A DNA stretch of 64,000 nucleotides from Ferroplasma acidarmanus Fer1 (GTDB taxonomy: Archaea > Thermoplasmatota > Thermoplasmata > Thermoplasmatales > Thermoplasmataceae), in assembly GCF_000152265.2 (NCBI RefSeq), contig NC_021592.1, forward strand, positions 1 to 64,000, read 5' to 3'. Made by a program: the position numbers and the translations under genes. The notes below the pieces were generated by a model. The model made no database searches. It was not told the origin of the DNA and saw only the letters and a program-made list of their open reading frames with translations. Positions 36,536 through 46,392 of this stretch are shown here, piece by piece. Numbering within the stretch: position 1 is the first letter of the stretch; each line of letters starts with the position of its first letter.

Positions 36536-39172
36536 ATGGATGTGAAAAAGTATAGGGAAATGTGGGAAAACAATAGACGAAAACGGGGTGAAATTAAAAA
36601 CAGAATGCTAAAAGATCAAAAAGAAACTAAACATAATGTGGACTCTTTTGTTAAATCATATCAGGAACAATACAATACATTACCAATTGAAGAAAATAAA
36701 AAAAGTGATCAGGGGCGTATTATATCATTATCAACTAAAAAATATGATAAATCGATTAATATACAGATCAATACCCGGAATTATCCCTATCTTCTTTTAT
36801 TCAAGGAAATTAAAAAACTTGGCGATCAGACCGTAGATTCGATGAGAAAACTTCGAAGCACAGCTTCTGACCCACTGTTCTTAGAATTTATAGATAATGC
36901 CATTGTATTTGCCAGTTCACTCTTAAATTCAACAACTTATCTCGATAGTATTGAACTAAATAAACTTACAATTGACCTGGAAGCTAAAATTGAATCAGAA
37001 GTTCCAGAAACCATTCAATATAAAAATGAAATTCCTAAAATAAGGAAAATAGTATATAATTATGTCGTTAATCAGATAAATAAACACATATCTGGTTATA
37101 ATATAATTCCCATGCTCTTCTTTAGCGAAGAGGATGTTACCTATTTTTTGCAGAGGAGTAATAGATTTGAGCAATTTGAGCGTGTTCAGCCGGCGATGTT
37201 GGGGATAGATGAACTTGAATTGCTTAGAAGTGCAATAAGCACTTACGGGATTGCCGGCATGGAGGAATGGGGCTCTCTTGTCAATAATTATTTCAATAAA
37301 ACTAGAGAAGAAGCTATACTTAAATTTAAAGAAATATCTAAATCTTCCTGGTTCATGGCATATACATCACTTTTATTGAATAATATTACTGGACACAGCT
37401 CAACACTTGCAACATTATTTAAAAGTGACCTGGAAAAAGGCATAGCAATGCTTCTCAAAACCAATGCATATCCCTTCCTTTTTGAAAGAGAAACTATGAT
37501 TCAGTTTGCTGAGGCCACACTCGACCCATCAAATGATTTTAATTCCTTTCTCTTATTATCAGAGATTTATGAAAGAAGTAATTATCCCGGTTATGATATT
37601 GCCTCTAGCAGAATAAGAAGCAAAATTGTGGGATTTCTTGACAATATAGACTTAATTTCCGATAGACGCTTCATGGTTATCCCGGCCCTGACAGGAACGC
37701 CAAGTGAATTTTATGACGGGAAAAAAACGCAGCTGTTTATAGTGACCACCTATGTAAAAGACACTGTTGCAAGCGAGTTGCTACTTTCCGATAAAGATGT
37801 AGCAATAATACTATTTCCACCGGGTCTTTTTGGTTTCAATATACCGGAACAAAGAAATATAGTTAAAATTCTGGTTAACTCGCCTTATCTACTGTACGAT
37901 AAATCGCTTAATGCTCTGGGGACCAACATTAATTTAATTTGCACCAAGGTGAAATGTGATGTCGTCACACCTATATATGACTATATGGTGGAAAATGATA
38001 GTGAATATATAACGCTCAGAGAGGTATGGTTAAAGCACACAACTAAAGCACCTATTGATATTAAACAGATACCGGGCCATATAGATATGCCTCAAAATAA
38101 TAATCCTGTTCCATTACACATCAAGGATTTCAGTTTTGTATCAGACTTTCTAGATTCTATGAACGCCATAGATAATCTAATCAGTGCTAATAGTGGCACT
38201 ACAGTCATTGTATACGATGAGAATAAGAAAGGTATAGAAGATAGCCTTGCCAGTTTAGCTACCGAAATAGCTTTGATTCAAGGATTTGAATTCAATCCAA
38301 TAGTAATTAAATCTCTTACTGAATTCCAGAAATATACAATATCGGAACTTGGAAAAGATACAGGAATTTTTGTTATTGGGCACGATGTTTGCGGTAATAT
38401 GGATAAGGAAATAGATAAAACAGTAAAAGAGTCTTTGGACGGCATGATAGGTAATAAGTACTCTATTATCATTGTGCCTAATTGTTTTTATATTCATTAT
38501 CTACCGGTAATAGAGCAGAAAGCCTCGAGAATAGTAAAGGAAAACATAGAGGAAAGTTTAGTATCAACATTAACTTTTGCTGCATCAGGATTGTGCTTAA
38601 AGGAGAATGGTTATTCATCTCTTCCTGCACATAAGAAATACATTGAAGCCATACTTACTGAAAGCCGCAGGTGGTTAAGGGAAAACCACATAAATCTAGA
38701 TAAACCCAACAACGGCAGAGAAAGCGATATACATAGAAACCTTAAAGCTATGGGAATTTTATATCTTATCAAAGATTGTTCTATTGATCCTTCAATTATA
38801 AAAGTTGAGAACCAGTTTGATGAAGCTGGTGCATTGAAACCAGACATATTCGTAGGGCCTGAAATTATTATGGATGCAAAATCAAGCCTCGGGGTAATAC
38901 CCGGCGATGAGGTACACGAAACAATGAAATATTCGATTTTCCAGGAACAACGGATATCAGTTATAATGAGACCTTTACCTGTACTTCTGGATATTGTTGG
39001 GGTTGCCGGGTGGTTGAATTACCTGAATGATAATGGCATTAATTTCAATGTTCTATTACCTGTAAATGAGGATTCACCGGAAACAGAACTACCACAGCTA
39101 ATTGAAATAGGTGATTATTTGAGGAAGGTGGAAAAATACTATAAAGATATAAAAAATTCGGATGTTAGATAA
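36536..39172 (+). CDS. 878-aa protein with C-terminal PD-(D/E)XK-like nuclease domain
   Basis: A large soluble protein with no family that I recognise over its first 700 residues; they are mainly helical with a charged N-terminus. The C-terminal 150 residues look like a restriction-type nuclease fold: an early Glu in RESDIHRNLKAMG, then KPDIFVGPEIIMDAKSS with PD...D-x-K, followed by a basic helix. It is divergent from the DISARM-like operon and could be its nuclease, replacing the absent DrmC, or an independent defence gene. The nuclease call is by motif only. Confidence 0.75.
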   Translation: MDVKKYREMWENNRRKRGEIKNRMLKDQKETKHNVDSFVKSYQEQYNTLPIEENKKSDQGRIISLSTKKYDKSINIQINTRNYPYLLLFKEIKKLGDQTVDSMRKLRSTASDPLFLEFIDNAIVFASSLLNSTTYLDSIELNKLTIDLEAKIESEVPETIQYKNEIPKIRKIVYNYVVNQINKHISGYNIIPMLFFSEEDVTYFLQRSNRFEQFERVQPAMLGIDELELLRSAISTYGIAGMEEWGSLVNNYFNKTREEAILKFKEISKSSWFMAYTSLLLNNITGHSSTLATLFKSDLEKGIAMLLKTNAYPFLFERETMIQFAEATLDPSNDFNSFLLLSEIYERSNYPGYDIASSRIRSKIVGFLDNIDLISDRRFMVIPALTGTPSEFYDGKKTQLFIVTTYVKDTVASELLLSDKDVAIILFPPGLFGFNIPEQRNIVKILVNSPYLLYDKSLNALGTNINLICTKVKCDVVTPIYDYMVENDSEYITLREVWLKHTTKAPIDIKQIPGHIDMPQNNNPVPLHIKDFSFVSDFLDSMNAIDNLISANSGTTVIVYDENKKGIEDSLASLATEIALIQGFEFNPIVIKSLTEFQKYTISELGKDTGIFVIGHDVCGNMDKEIDKTVKESLDGMIGNKYSIIIVPNCFYIHYLPVIEQKASRIVKENIEESLVSTLTFAASGLCLKENGYSSLPAHKKYIEAILTESRRWLRENHINLDKPNNGRESDIHRNLKAMGILYLIKDCSIDPSIIKVENQFDEAGALKPDIFVGPEIIMDAKSSLGVIPGDEVHETMKYSIFQEQRISVIMRPLPVLLDIVGVAGWLNYLNDNGINFNVLLPVNEDSPETELPQLIEIGDYLRKVEKYYKDIKNSDVR

Positions 39173-39361
39173 ATTGCCATATAATCTTTATAGGATTTGA
39201 ATCAGCCTCCCTTATCTATATAACATATGTTGTTAGCATACAATCGCCCTTACATGAAGACTTTGTATCATTATTTGGGAGGAGTATACCAATTAAATGT
39301 TAGAAAAAACTAAATTTATTAGTATACATATTTCAAGATATCACATATTGGAACTTATATA

Positions 39362-39373
39362 AAAAATATATAT
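39362..39373 (+). promoter_or_regulatory. TATA box upstream of the 90-aa ORF and NYN gene
   Basis: The stretch AAATATATATAC is about 28 nt 5' of the ATG at 39396, the spacing expected for a leaderless transcript starting at that ATG. It could equally drive the NYN gene with a 270-nt leader. Confidence 0.4.
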
Positions 39374-39395
39374 ACTACTAAGTTATAATTGTATT

Positions 39396-39668
39396 ATGCA
39401 AAGATACATCTTTGAAAAAAGATGTATTCTACCTATTAAACCTAGGTGGCATTGGGATTATAAACATATAAGATATGTATGTAATCGTAAGTGCAGGCAG
39501 GTTTTCGATGTAGAGTACATAAAGGAATTGCTAGCAATTGTGTCATTACAATGTTATAGTTGTTTTACAAATAGGATAAGGTCCTGGAAATTAATTCATG
39601 ACACACATAACTATTGCAGTAGAAAAATTTCATTAAAGCATATAACGTTAATAGGGAGATATCTATGA
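39396..39668 (+). CDS. Possible cysteine-rich 90-aa protein before the NYN gene
   Basis: The 90-aa ORF is basic and Cys-rich (CNRKC, CYSC) and could bind zinc. Two signs favour it: a TATA box at leaderless distance and a stop that overlaps the NYN start (ATGA). Against it, the sequence resembles no family that I know and codon use looks unlike its neighbours. Low confidence. Confidence 0.35.
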   Translation: MQRYIFEKRCILPIKPRWHWDYKHIRYVCNRKCRQVFDVEYIKELLAIVSLQCYSCFTNRIRSWKLIHDTHNYCSRKISLKHITLIGRYL

Positions 39669-40246
39669 CTAATCCAGATTTCTCCCATACTTCCGGGAAT
39701 GACGAGCTTAAAACTGTAATTCTCGCAGACATTTCATGCTTATTTAATGCTGTTAAAAAATCATACAATAGCCATGCCAATCGATCAACTATCAATAGAT
39801 ATATTGTAAAATATATGACGAAATTAAAACATGAACATCCCGCTGATAAGGCAATCGGTTACGATAGTAAATTTCCTGAATCGTTTAAAAACAGAAGAAA
39901 ATCTAATAATGAAACAAATATTTTACATGGAGAATTGAAAAACATTGGTTTTGAGACAGTATCTTCTCCTCTCATGTATAGAAAACAGGGCATATTTGAA
40001 AAAGGTGTAGATGTAAAACTGGCTATGGATGCAACTGAATTAATACATTCAGGGATATTTCATAGATTAATCATAGTAAGTGGTGATGGAGATTTTTATC
40101 CTGTAGCAGAGTTAGCTGTGAGAAACCATCTTGAATTTATTATAATTTTTCCTGGTAAAATAAGTTCATTATACACAAAACTTCCAGAAGTCAAAATAAC
40201 AAAACTCCCTCTTAGTTGGGTTGATTGGCCAGAGGTGTGTGATTAA
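39665..40246 (+). CDS. NYN-domain (LabA/DUF88, PIN-like) protein
   Basis: A 193-aa NYN-domain protein, a PIN-related metal-dependent RNase fold. Acidic active-site positions are seen in VILADISCLFNAV, EKGVDVKLAMDATEL and IVSGDGDFYPVAELA. The start ATG is preceded by GGGAG. The gene ends one base before the ATG of the dehydrogenase-like gene, so the two are probably cotranscribed. Substrate is unknown. In this setting it might be an RNase effector, which is inference. Confidence 0.88.
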   Translation: MTNPDFSHTSGNDELKTVILADISCLFNAVKKSYNSHANRSTINRYIVKYMTKLKHEHPADKAIGYDSKFPESFKNRRKSNNETNILHGELKNIGFETVSSPLMYRKQGIFEKGVDVKLAMDATELIHSGIFHRLIIVSGDGDFYPVAELAVRNHLEFIIIFPGKISSLYTKLPEVKITKLPLSWVDWPEVCD

Positions 40247-40247
40247 T

Positions 40248-41099
40248 ATGGTTGTTAACAAAATTACTAATAAAGAATTAATAGATAAAGTAGGAATAAT
40301 CGGGCTAGGTTCAGTGGGAAGTGCACTTTTCAAACACCTCTCAAATTTTTACAACGTATCGGGATACGACATAATAGGAAATTATAACTGGAACGATATA
40401 CTGAAATGCCCCGTATCATTTATCTGTGTCCAGACACCTGGAGACCGCAATGGGAGGCTTGATTGCAACCATGTTGAAGATACACTGCAAAAGCTTGCAT
40501 CCAGCAATTATTCAGGCGTAATAATAATTAAAAGCACGCTGGGTGTTGGATTCATGGAAAATGTTACCAGTAAGTTCCCTGAATTGAGAATAGTTTATTC
40601 ACCAGAATTTTTACGTGAAAAAAGTGCTCTGGAATGGACTGCCAATCCTGACAGACTTGTATTTTCTGGCAAAGAAGATGATGTCAGGGAAGCTTTAAAG
40701 ATTTATTCCTGGGCTACCGGCGTAGATATAATTATTACCGATTACAGAAGTGCCGAAATAGGAAAACTGGCCCATAATGCATTTATCGCAACGAAAGTGT
40801 CGTTTACAAATACCATGGAAAATATTGCTGCCAGAGGTAGAGGGAATATAGACGATATAATGAAAATTGTTTATACCGATAGGAGGGTCAGAAACATGGC
40901 ACACTTAACACCTCATTTAGGTGCTTTTGGAGGCAAATGTGTACCTAAAGATACCATGGAATTGATGAATGCTTTTTCATCAGAATCCCTTTTATTTAAG
41001 GCAGATTTTGTGGTTAATGAAACAGTAAAGTCTAACATGAAAAATAGTACAACCGACAAGGGGATACCTGATAGTGATAACTATGGCGAGCACAGATAA
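40248..41099 (+). CDS. UDP-glucose/GDP-mannose dehydrogenase-like protein, short form
   Basis: About 283 aa with a Rossmann NAD site (VGIIGLGSVGSALF), the family segments FICVQTPGD and YSPEFLREKSALEW, the central helix block EIGKLAHNAFIATKVSF and the catalytic Cys motif FGGKCVPKD. The C-terminal UDP-sugar-binding domain of normal 400-450-aa enzymes is missing, so it may be a truncated or two-domain relative with changed substrate. ATG 40248 is chosen because GAGGTG precedes it and it lies one base past the NYN gene. It probably supplies or senses a nucleotide sugar for the next two proteins. Confidence 0.85.
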   Translation: MVVNKITNKELIDKVGIIGLGSVGSALFKHLSNFYNVSGYDIIGNYNWNDILKCPVSFICVQTPGDRNGRLDCNHVEDTLQKLASSNYSGVIIIKSTLGVGFMENVTSKFPELRIVYSPEFLREKSALEWTANPDRLVFSGKEDDVREALKIYSWATGVDIIITDYRSAEIGKLAHNAFIATKVSFTNTMENIAARGRGNIDDIMKIVYTDRRVRNMAHLTPHLGAFGGKCVPKDTMELMNAFSSESLLFKADFVVNETVKSNMKNSTTDKGIPDSDNYGEHR

Positions 41100-43968
41100 A
41101 AAATACGCCATCATCACCATAACTGCTGTTACAAGGCCTGGTGATGTTTCAACTATTTCACTTCCCTCTATAATAAACCAGGAACTAACACCTGATGCCA
41201 CGTACCTTGTTGCCGATTCATGGGAGAAGCTTGATACGATAAATATTCCGGAAATAAATAAACTTCAAATTAAAAAAATTGTTAACAGAAGAGAGAAGAA
41301 TCTTTCCGGTGCAATTAACACAGCACTTTCAGAAATTCTGAATACTGGATACGACCCGGATAATACATTTATTGCAGTGCTGGATGATGATGACTGGTGG
41401 GAACCCGGTTATCTTAAGAACTCCCTTGATAAAGCTATTGAAGAAAATGCCGATTGGGTCATCTCAGGTATTATTCGCCATGAAACTGAGACCGGAGAAG
41501 GTATTAAGCTTTCAATCCCGGCTTCTCTGGACGAAAAGGATTTTTTCGCTGGAAATCCCCATATACAGGGTTCCAACCTTTTTATACGACTATCATACCT
41601 GCTTATGGCTGGAGGCTATGATGAAAACCTTCCAAGCACAACGGATAGAGATCTGTGCATAAGATTACTTGCTATGGGAAATATAAAATATACATTTCTC
41701 AGAAAATATATGGTACATTACAGAGCTTATGGAAATGAAAGGCTTTCCGATCCATCATCACGCAGGAAAGCGGTCGGGCTACAGAATTTTAATGACAAAT
41801 ACCGGAATATAATGGATGATGTTTCATATAATGCATTTATACGTCGGAGCAGGGAGCTGTTTAGATATGACATTACAGAATATAATTATAATGAGGTTGG
41901 CCGGAATCAGGGAGATTCGATCGTAGAGAATAAAGCATGTCCAGAAATTCGGACACATATTATATTCGGTGTGATGGTATCGGACGTAGCACGGGGAGAT
42001 ATTTTAATCGATAAATTCATAGAATTTAACAGTAAAATCAAAATTAATGAAGTGGTGATGCTTGACAATACTGGCCAGAAAGATTTTTCAGAAGGGAAAG
42101 AAGAAAAACTGAAGGAAAATGGCATCGAGCTTAAAATAATAAAAAAGGATGATATTGCTTCAATGGCGGATAATGGCCTTTTAGGTAATTATTACAGAGA
42201 AAAATCACGTAGGCTTGGCATTCCCTTTGGCAGGACAGCACTTCAAAGAGTATTATATATAGAATCATTGAAGTTTGCAAACCCTGTGATATGGATAATT
42301 GATGATGATATAGATATAAGCAATATCTACTGGGGCAATATATCTAACAGGATAAGCAAAAATAGATTCATGGCGCGAATCAAAGAATGGAAAAATGCAA
42401 ATGTTTCTATTGTTGTTGGAAAAATTGGAGGGGATGCACCTTTGCCAGCACTGTCAACAATGAGAACTCAGCTGCTGGATTTATATTTTAACCTGAGAGC
42501 GTTCTCAAATCACACCGCACGGATGAATTATAAAACGAGAACAATGCAGAATAATAAATATATTGCAGAATTCCAATCTTATTATTATGACTTCCCGGAG
42601 AATGATTTCCGGAATCTCGAAACCCCAATGTGGCACCCTTGTTCTATTACTACCAACAATATACATGAGATATTAGATAGAATAGCAGGAGACATGCCTG
42701 AAATCCTTGATAGGTCAATATTCAGGAAGGTTGAGCATTATGGACTTGATGATATTTATTATGATAAAACAACAGTTGATACAGGCCCAACACGCGGCGG
42801 AAATGTAATAATTCTTGACCGTGAGGTCCTTAAAGAATTTACAGATAGTGCACCTGTGAACAATAATATTCCATATAGGAGGGGTGATACATTATGGGTA
42901 ATACTCAATAAAAGAACTGAATTACACCCTGGTGCACACATAATTTCTTCGCCTTTAATGCTTGTGCAAAAGCGTTCAGGAAAAGAAGACTCGACAACTA
43001 AAATTAACAAGCTCATATCGGATGTACTGGGTTCATGCTTTACCAGAAGTATGGATCAATACCTGTATAAAAAAATAAAGCAATTACCGGACACTAAAAA
43101 TCATGAAACATTAAATATCTTAAATTTTACGCCATATGAAATATCAGAAATAGTTTCAAATATTGACATTAAACTGGAGAACAGATTATTACAATTAATT
43201 ATGAACTACTGGCGTATTAAAGGGTTGATAAGTTCAATAGATAATGCAGTTTCCCACATAATTGGAGTAGCTAACATTGATTCAGCCACTAAAACCATGA
43301 TAAGGGATAACTGGAGAATACTTAAGGAAAATGCCAGTTCAGTATTCAATGAAAAAACCATTGATGAAATAGTTTGCAGCATCAAAAATTATAACATGAA
43401 AGATCTGGAAGATTTTCTATCAAAAATGTACTTATCCAATTATAATTATTCAGTGCATCTTGAGTTTTATAAACATGAAAGTGAATTAATGGAAATTAAA
43501 AAGATTATTGAAGATGAATTTAAGGTAGATAATATAAAGTTTCTGGGAAATGGCAAAGAAGGCGCTGTGTTCACAGATGGTAAATTTTGCTATAAATATT
43601 TTTATAATTCTGATAATGATTTTAACAAAAAATTAACGTTTATTGCTAATAATCTCAGAGGCAAAGCATTCGATAATATATCACGCATTATAGACATACA
43701 TAAAAATAAGAATCAAATAATAATAAAAACAGAATATGTAGATGGAGATATTTATAATGGTGGACATTTACACAATTTGCTCAATTTATTGCTTGAATGC
43801 AGATCAAACTGGATATGCATAACCAATATTTCACCGAAGAATATTATAGTGAATTCATCCGGTATAAAATATGTTGACATAGGCAGGACATTGAAGAATA
43901 TACAGACCAGGATTTATAAAAATGTGCAGGAAATGCTATATAACATACAGATGGTATTTCAGGACTGA
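41083..43968 (+). CDS. Two-domain glycosyltransferase with C-terminal kinase-like domain
   Basis: A fusion of about 961 aa. Residues 1-260 form a GT2 (GT-A) glycosyltransferase with AVLDDDDWWEPGYL and the acceptor-side TTDRDLCIRLLAMG. Residues 290-560 look like a second GT-A-type domain with VIWIIDDDIDISN. The last 170 residues resemble a protein-kinase fold: glycine loop FLGNGKEGAVF, Lys in FCYKYF, a catalytic-loop-like ISPKNIIVNSSG lacking the usual HRD Asp, and DIG in place of DFG. ATG 41083 is preferred over the GTG at 41074. No membrane segments were seen, so it is cytosolic. Glycan target unknown. Confidence 0.82.
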   Translation: MASTDKKYAIITITAVTRPGDVSTISLPSIINQELTPDATYLVADSWEKLDTINIPEINKLQIKKIVNRREKNLSGAINTALSEILNTGYDPDNTFIAVLDDDDWWEPGYLKNSLDKAIEENADWVISGIIRHETETGEGIKLSIPASLDEKDFFAGNPHIQGSNLFIRLSYLLMAGGYDENLPSTTDRDLCIRLLAMGNIKYTFLRKYMVHYRAYGNERLSDPSSRRKAVGLQNFNDKYRNIMDDVSYNAFIRRSRELFRYDITEYNYNEVGRNQGDSIVENKACPEIRTHIIFGVMVSDVARGDILIDKFIEFNSKIKINEVVMLDNTGQKDFSEGKEEKLKENGIELKIIKKDDIASMADNGLLGNYYREKSRRLGIPFGRTALQRVLYIESLKFANPVIWIIDDDIDISNIYWGNISNRISKNRFMARIKEWKNANVSIVVGKIGGDAPLPALSTMRTQLLDLYFNLRAFSNHTARMNYKTRTMQNNKYIAEFQSYYYDFPENDFRNLETPMWHPCSITTNNIHEILDRIAGDMPEILDRSIFRKVEHYGLDDIYYDKTTVDTGPTRGGNVIILDREVLKEFTDSAPVNNNIPYRRGDTLWVILNKRTELHPGAHIISSPLMLVQKRSGKEDSTTKINKLISDVLGSCFTRSMDQYLYKKIKQLPDTKNHETLNILNFTPYEISEIVSNIDIKLENRLLQLIMNYWRIKGLISSIDNAVSHIIGVANIDSATKTMIRDNWRILKENASSVFNEKTIDEIVCSIKNYNMKDLEDFLSKMYLSNYNYSVHLEFYKHESELMEIKKIIEDEFKVDNIKFLGNGKEGAVFTDGKFCYKYFYNSDNDFNKKLTFIANNLRGKAFDNISRIIDIHKNKNQIIIKTEYVDGDIYNGGHLHNLLNLLLECRSNWICITNISPKNIIVNSSGIKYVDIGRTLKNIQTRIYKNVQEMLYNIQMVFQD

Positions 43969-43987
43969 TATTGCCACACTTCTCCAT

Positions 43988-46261
43988 ATGTCAATCACAG
44001 ATGAAACTTTTCCAGAGCTTTATGGCTTTGATATTTTCATGGAGTCACTGAGCATTAAGACAAATTACCAGATGGGGATAACAAAAATAGAAGAAATATT
44101 AAATAAAATACATCCAGACAATGTGCTTGACTATGGTTGTGGAACAGGAGCAATTGCAGATGCTCTTTCTAAAAAGTATAATGTTTCAGTATTCGATATA
44201 GACATGAGTGGATTCTATAAGCATCATCCGGCCCCGGGTCAACCAGCAGCATTGAAGGCGCTGGATATGGACTTCATAGATAAAAAGAAGGAATTATACC
44301 ATACTGTACTGCTTTCCCAGGTTCTCTGCAGTGTAAATGATGAAGAAGTAACTGATATTCTAGGTAAAATAAAAGGAGTAATACATGAAAATGGCAATCT
44401 GGTAGTATCTATCTGCAACCCCTATAATCTTAATAATAATGAAACACAAACCCACATTAAAATTCAGCCCACAGGGGATTATAATTCCAATTTCCAGTAC
44501 AGAAAATTTGTAAAATTCACCGGTGGAACCAGAATTGAATATCACAGGCCGGTAAACTGGTATATTTCAGAATTAAAAAAGGCCTCTTTCATAGTTACCG
44601 ATATCAGTGAAACAGATGGAATAGATATAGACAATCAGCTACCAGGATCAGAATTTCTGTTTATTACCTGTAAAGCGCGCAGGGAAATAATTAATCCTGA
44701 TGTTTCCCTAATGATAAAAGCTTCGGCTATGGAGTGGCGTACCATAGATACACGGATAAGGCATATAGTTAATCAGCTGGAAGGGCCGGAAAAGTTTTTT
44801 GAAAAGATTGTTGTTACGGATAAAAATACATCAGGCTTCCTGCGACAGTATGATTATGCAGACATGGAAAATTTTATCAAAAAACTGAATTCCCTGATCT
44901 CTGATGGTATTATAGACAGGGTAATATTTACGCCTGATGAAAGTGAATATATTAAAGAACTTTCTTTAAAATGGTTTGGAGTAGAAACAACAGATATACG
45001 GGCATCAAACGGGCAAAACACTATCACATCAATATATGGATTTGAACAGCTAAAAACTAAATATATATTACAGTTAGATTCAGATTGTATAATCGGGAGA
45101 ACTCCGGGGCCCAGCTACCTCAAAGTTTTAAAAAATGTTTTGGAAAATAATGATGACGCATTAACCGTGGGCTTCCCAATATACAGCAAGACCAGAGCTG
45201 ATTTCACAATTGGAAATAATTATAATAAATGGAGGACAGAAGTCAGATTTTCCCTTATTAATAGGGAGTTAATGATGAATTTATTGCCCTTACCCAATAA
45301 ACTGGATGAAACAGGCAAACTTGCATTGCCATGGCACAGGTCTGTTGATATGTTGAATAAAAACTCAAAATATGGATCATACCGTGGTAACGATGGCAAT
45401 GCATTCTTTATCCATGTTCCTAATAATTATAAGAATGATATTAACGGATGGCTGAATTCTATGTATTCAGTTGAGAGAGAGTATGTTAATGAAAATCAAG
45501 CTGGAAATGTTAACCTGATTTCAAGTGACCCTGGACTGATATTGCCGGAAAGAAAGGAGGAGATGGTTATAATTGTTAAAGGTAGAAATGTATCATTCCA
45601 GAAACTAAGGAGATGTATTAAATCTTTATCCAGGCAGGACTACCAGAATTTCGGAATAATCGCTATTGATGCGGCATCTGTTAATGGAATGGTTGAATAT
45701 CTTTACGAAATAGCCGGTAGACTATTCAGGGACAGAATCACGACTTTTAAAAACGTTGAACCTAGGAGCTCTATAGAAAATATATATATTGCGATAGAAA
45801 GAATCTGTAAAAATCCAGAGTCAATAATAGTGATGCTTGATGCCGATGACGCATTAATTGCGGATAATGCATTAAGCAAAATTATGGAACTCTACCATAA
45901 TGGTGCTGATTTAACTGTTGGTTCTATGTTACGGGCAGATAAAGAAGCCAGGTATAAAGTAAATTTTGACAGTCTAGGGAAAAAAGGTGGCGGAAACGTA
46001 TGGCAACACATAAGAACTTTTAAAAAATATCTCTTTGATTCACTGGATATGGAAGATTTGAAACTGGATAATGGGTGGATATCAGTGGCCGAAGACTGGG
46101 CATTTATGCTCCGGCTCGTCGAATTATCTAAAAATCCAGTTAATATTGCAGATAAAATATACTATTACGATCCATCAGAAGATAAGTACAGACGAAGTAG
46201 AGAAGAACTTGATGAAATTATCGCGCGGATTATAGCAAAACAGGCACGTAGAACAAAATGA
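43988..46261 (+). CDS. SAM methyltransferase fused to two glycosyltransferase domains
   Basis: A protein of about 757 aa. The N-terminal domain is a class I methyltransferase (VLDYGCGTGAIADAL, then VFDIDMSG). The middle has a GT-A-like domain with YILQLDSDCIIGR, and the C-terminal third is a GT2 domain with RCIKSLSRQDYQNF and VMLDADDALI followed by VAEDWAFMLRLVE. The frame opens at 43922, but ATG 43988 (MSITDETFP) is chosen because the upstream start would overlap the previous gene by 47 nt. It is cotranscribed with the GT/kinase-like gene, and together they could build and methylate one glycan. Confidence 0.82.
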   Translation: MSITDETFPELYGFDIFMESLSIKTNYQMGITKIEEILNKIHPDNVLDYGCGTGAIADALSKKYNVSVFDIDMSGFYKHHPAPGQPAALKALDMDFIDKKKELYHTVLLSQVLCSVNDEEVTDILGKIKGVIHENGNLVVSICNPYNLNNNETQTHIKIQPTGDYNSNFQYRKFVKFTGGTRIEYHRPVNWYISELKKASFIVTDISETDGIDIDNQLPGSEFLFITCKARREIINPDVSLMIKASAMEWRTIDTRIRHIVNQLEGPEKFFEKIVVTDKNTSGFLRQYDYADMENFIKKLNSLISDGIIDRVIFTPDESEYIKELSLKWFGVETTDIRASNGQNTITSIYGFEQLKTKYILQLDSDCIIGRTPGPSYLKVLKNVLENNDDALTVGFPIYSKTRADFTIGNNYNKWRTEVRFSLINRELMMNLLPLPNKLDETGKLALPWHRSVDMLNKNSKYGSYRGNDGNAFFIHVPNNYKNDINGWLNSMYSVEREYVNENQAGNVNLISSDPGLILPERKEEMVIIVKGRNVSFQKLRRCIKSLSRQDYQNFGIIAIDAASVNGMVEYLYEIAGRLFRDRITTFKNVEPRSSIENIYIAIERICKNPESIIVMLDADDALIADNALSKIMELYHNGADLTVGSMLRADKEARYKVNFDSLGKKGGGNVWQHIRTFKKYLFDSLDMEDLKLDNGWISVAEDWAFMLRLVELSKNPVNIADKIYYYDPSEDKYRRSREELDEIIARIIAKQARRTK

Positions 46262-46313
46262 TCAGTTAAAAACTGATTGGGCATATTAATTTCCAGGAGC
46301 TAGTATTTCCTGG
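46261..46313. terminator. Two small hairpins after the glycosyltransferase operon
   Basis: ATCAGTT-AAA-AACTGAT (46261-46277) directly overlaps the stop codon, and CCAGGA...TCCTGG (46293-46298/46308-46313) follows. They lie between convergent genes. No long T-run follows, so the termination role is uncertain. Confidence 0.4.
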
Positions 46314-46392
46314 CGGTGCTAACGTAATTATGTTTGATTTCATTATGTTACAAATTTATATATATTTTATAAACCTTGAGCTATTTTATTTA

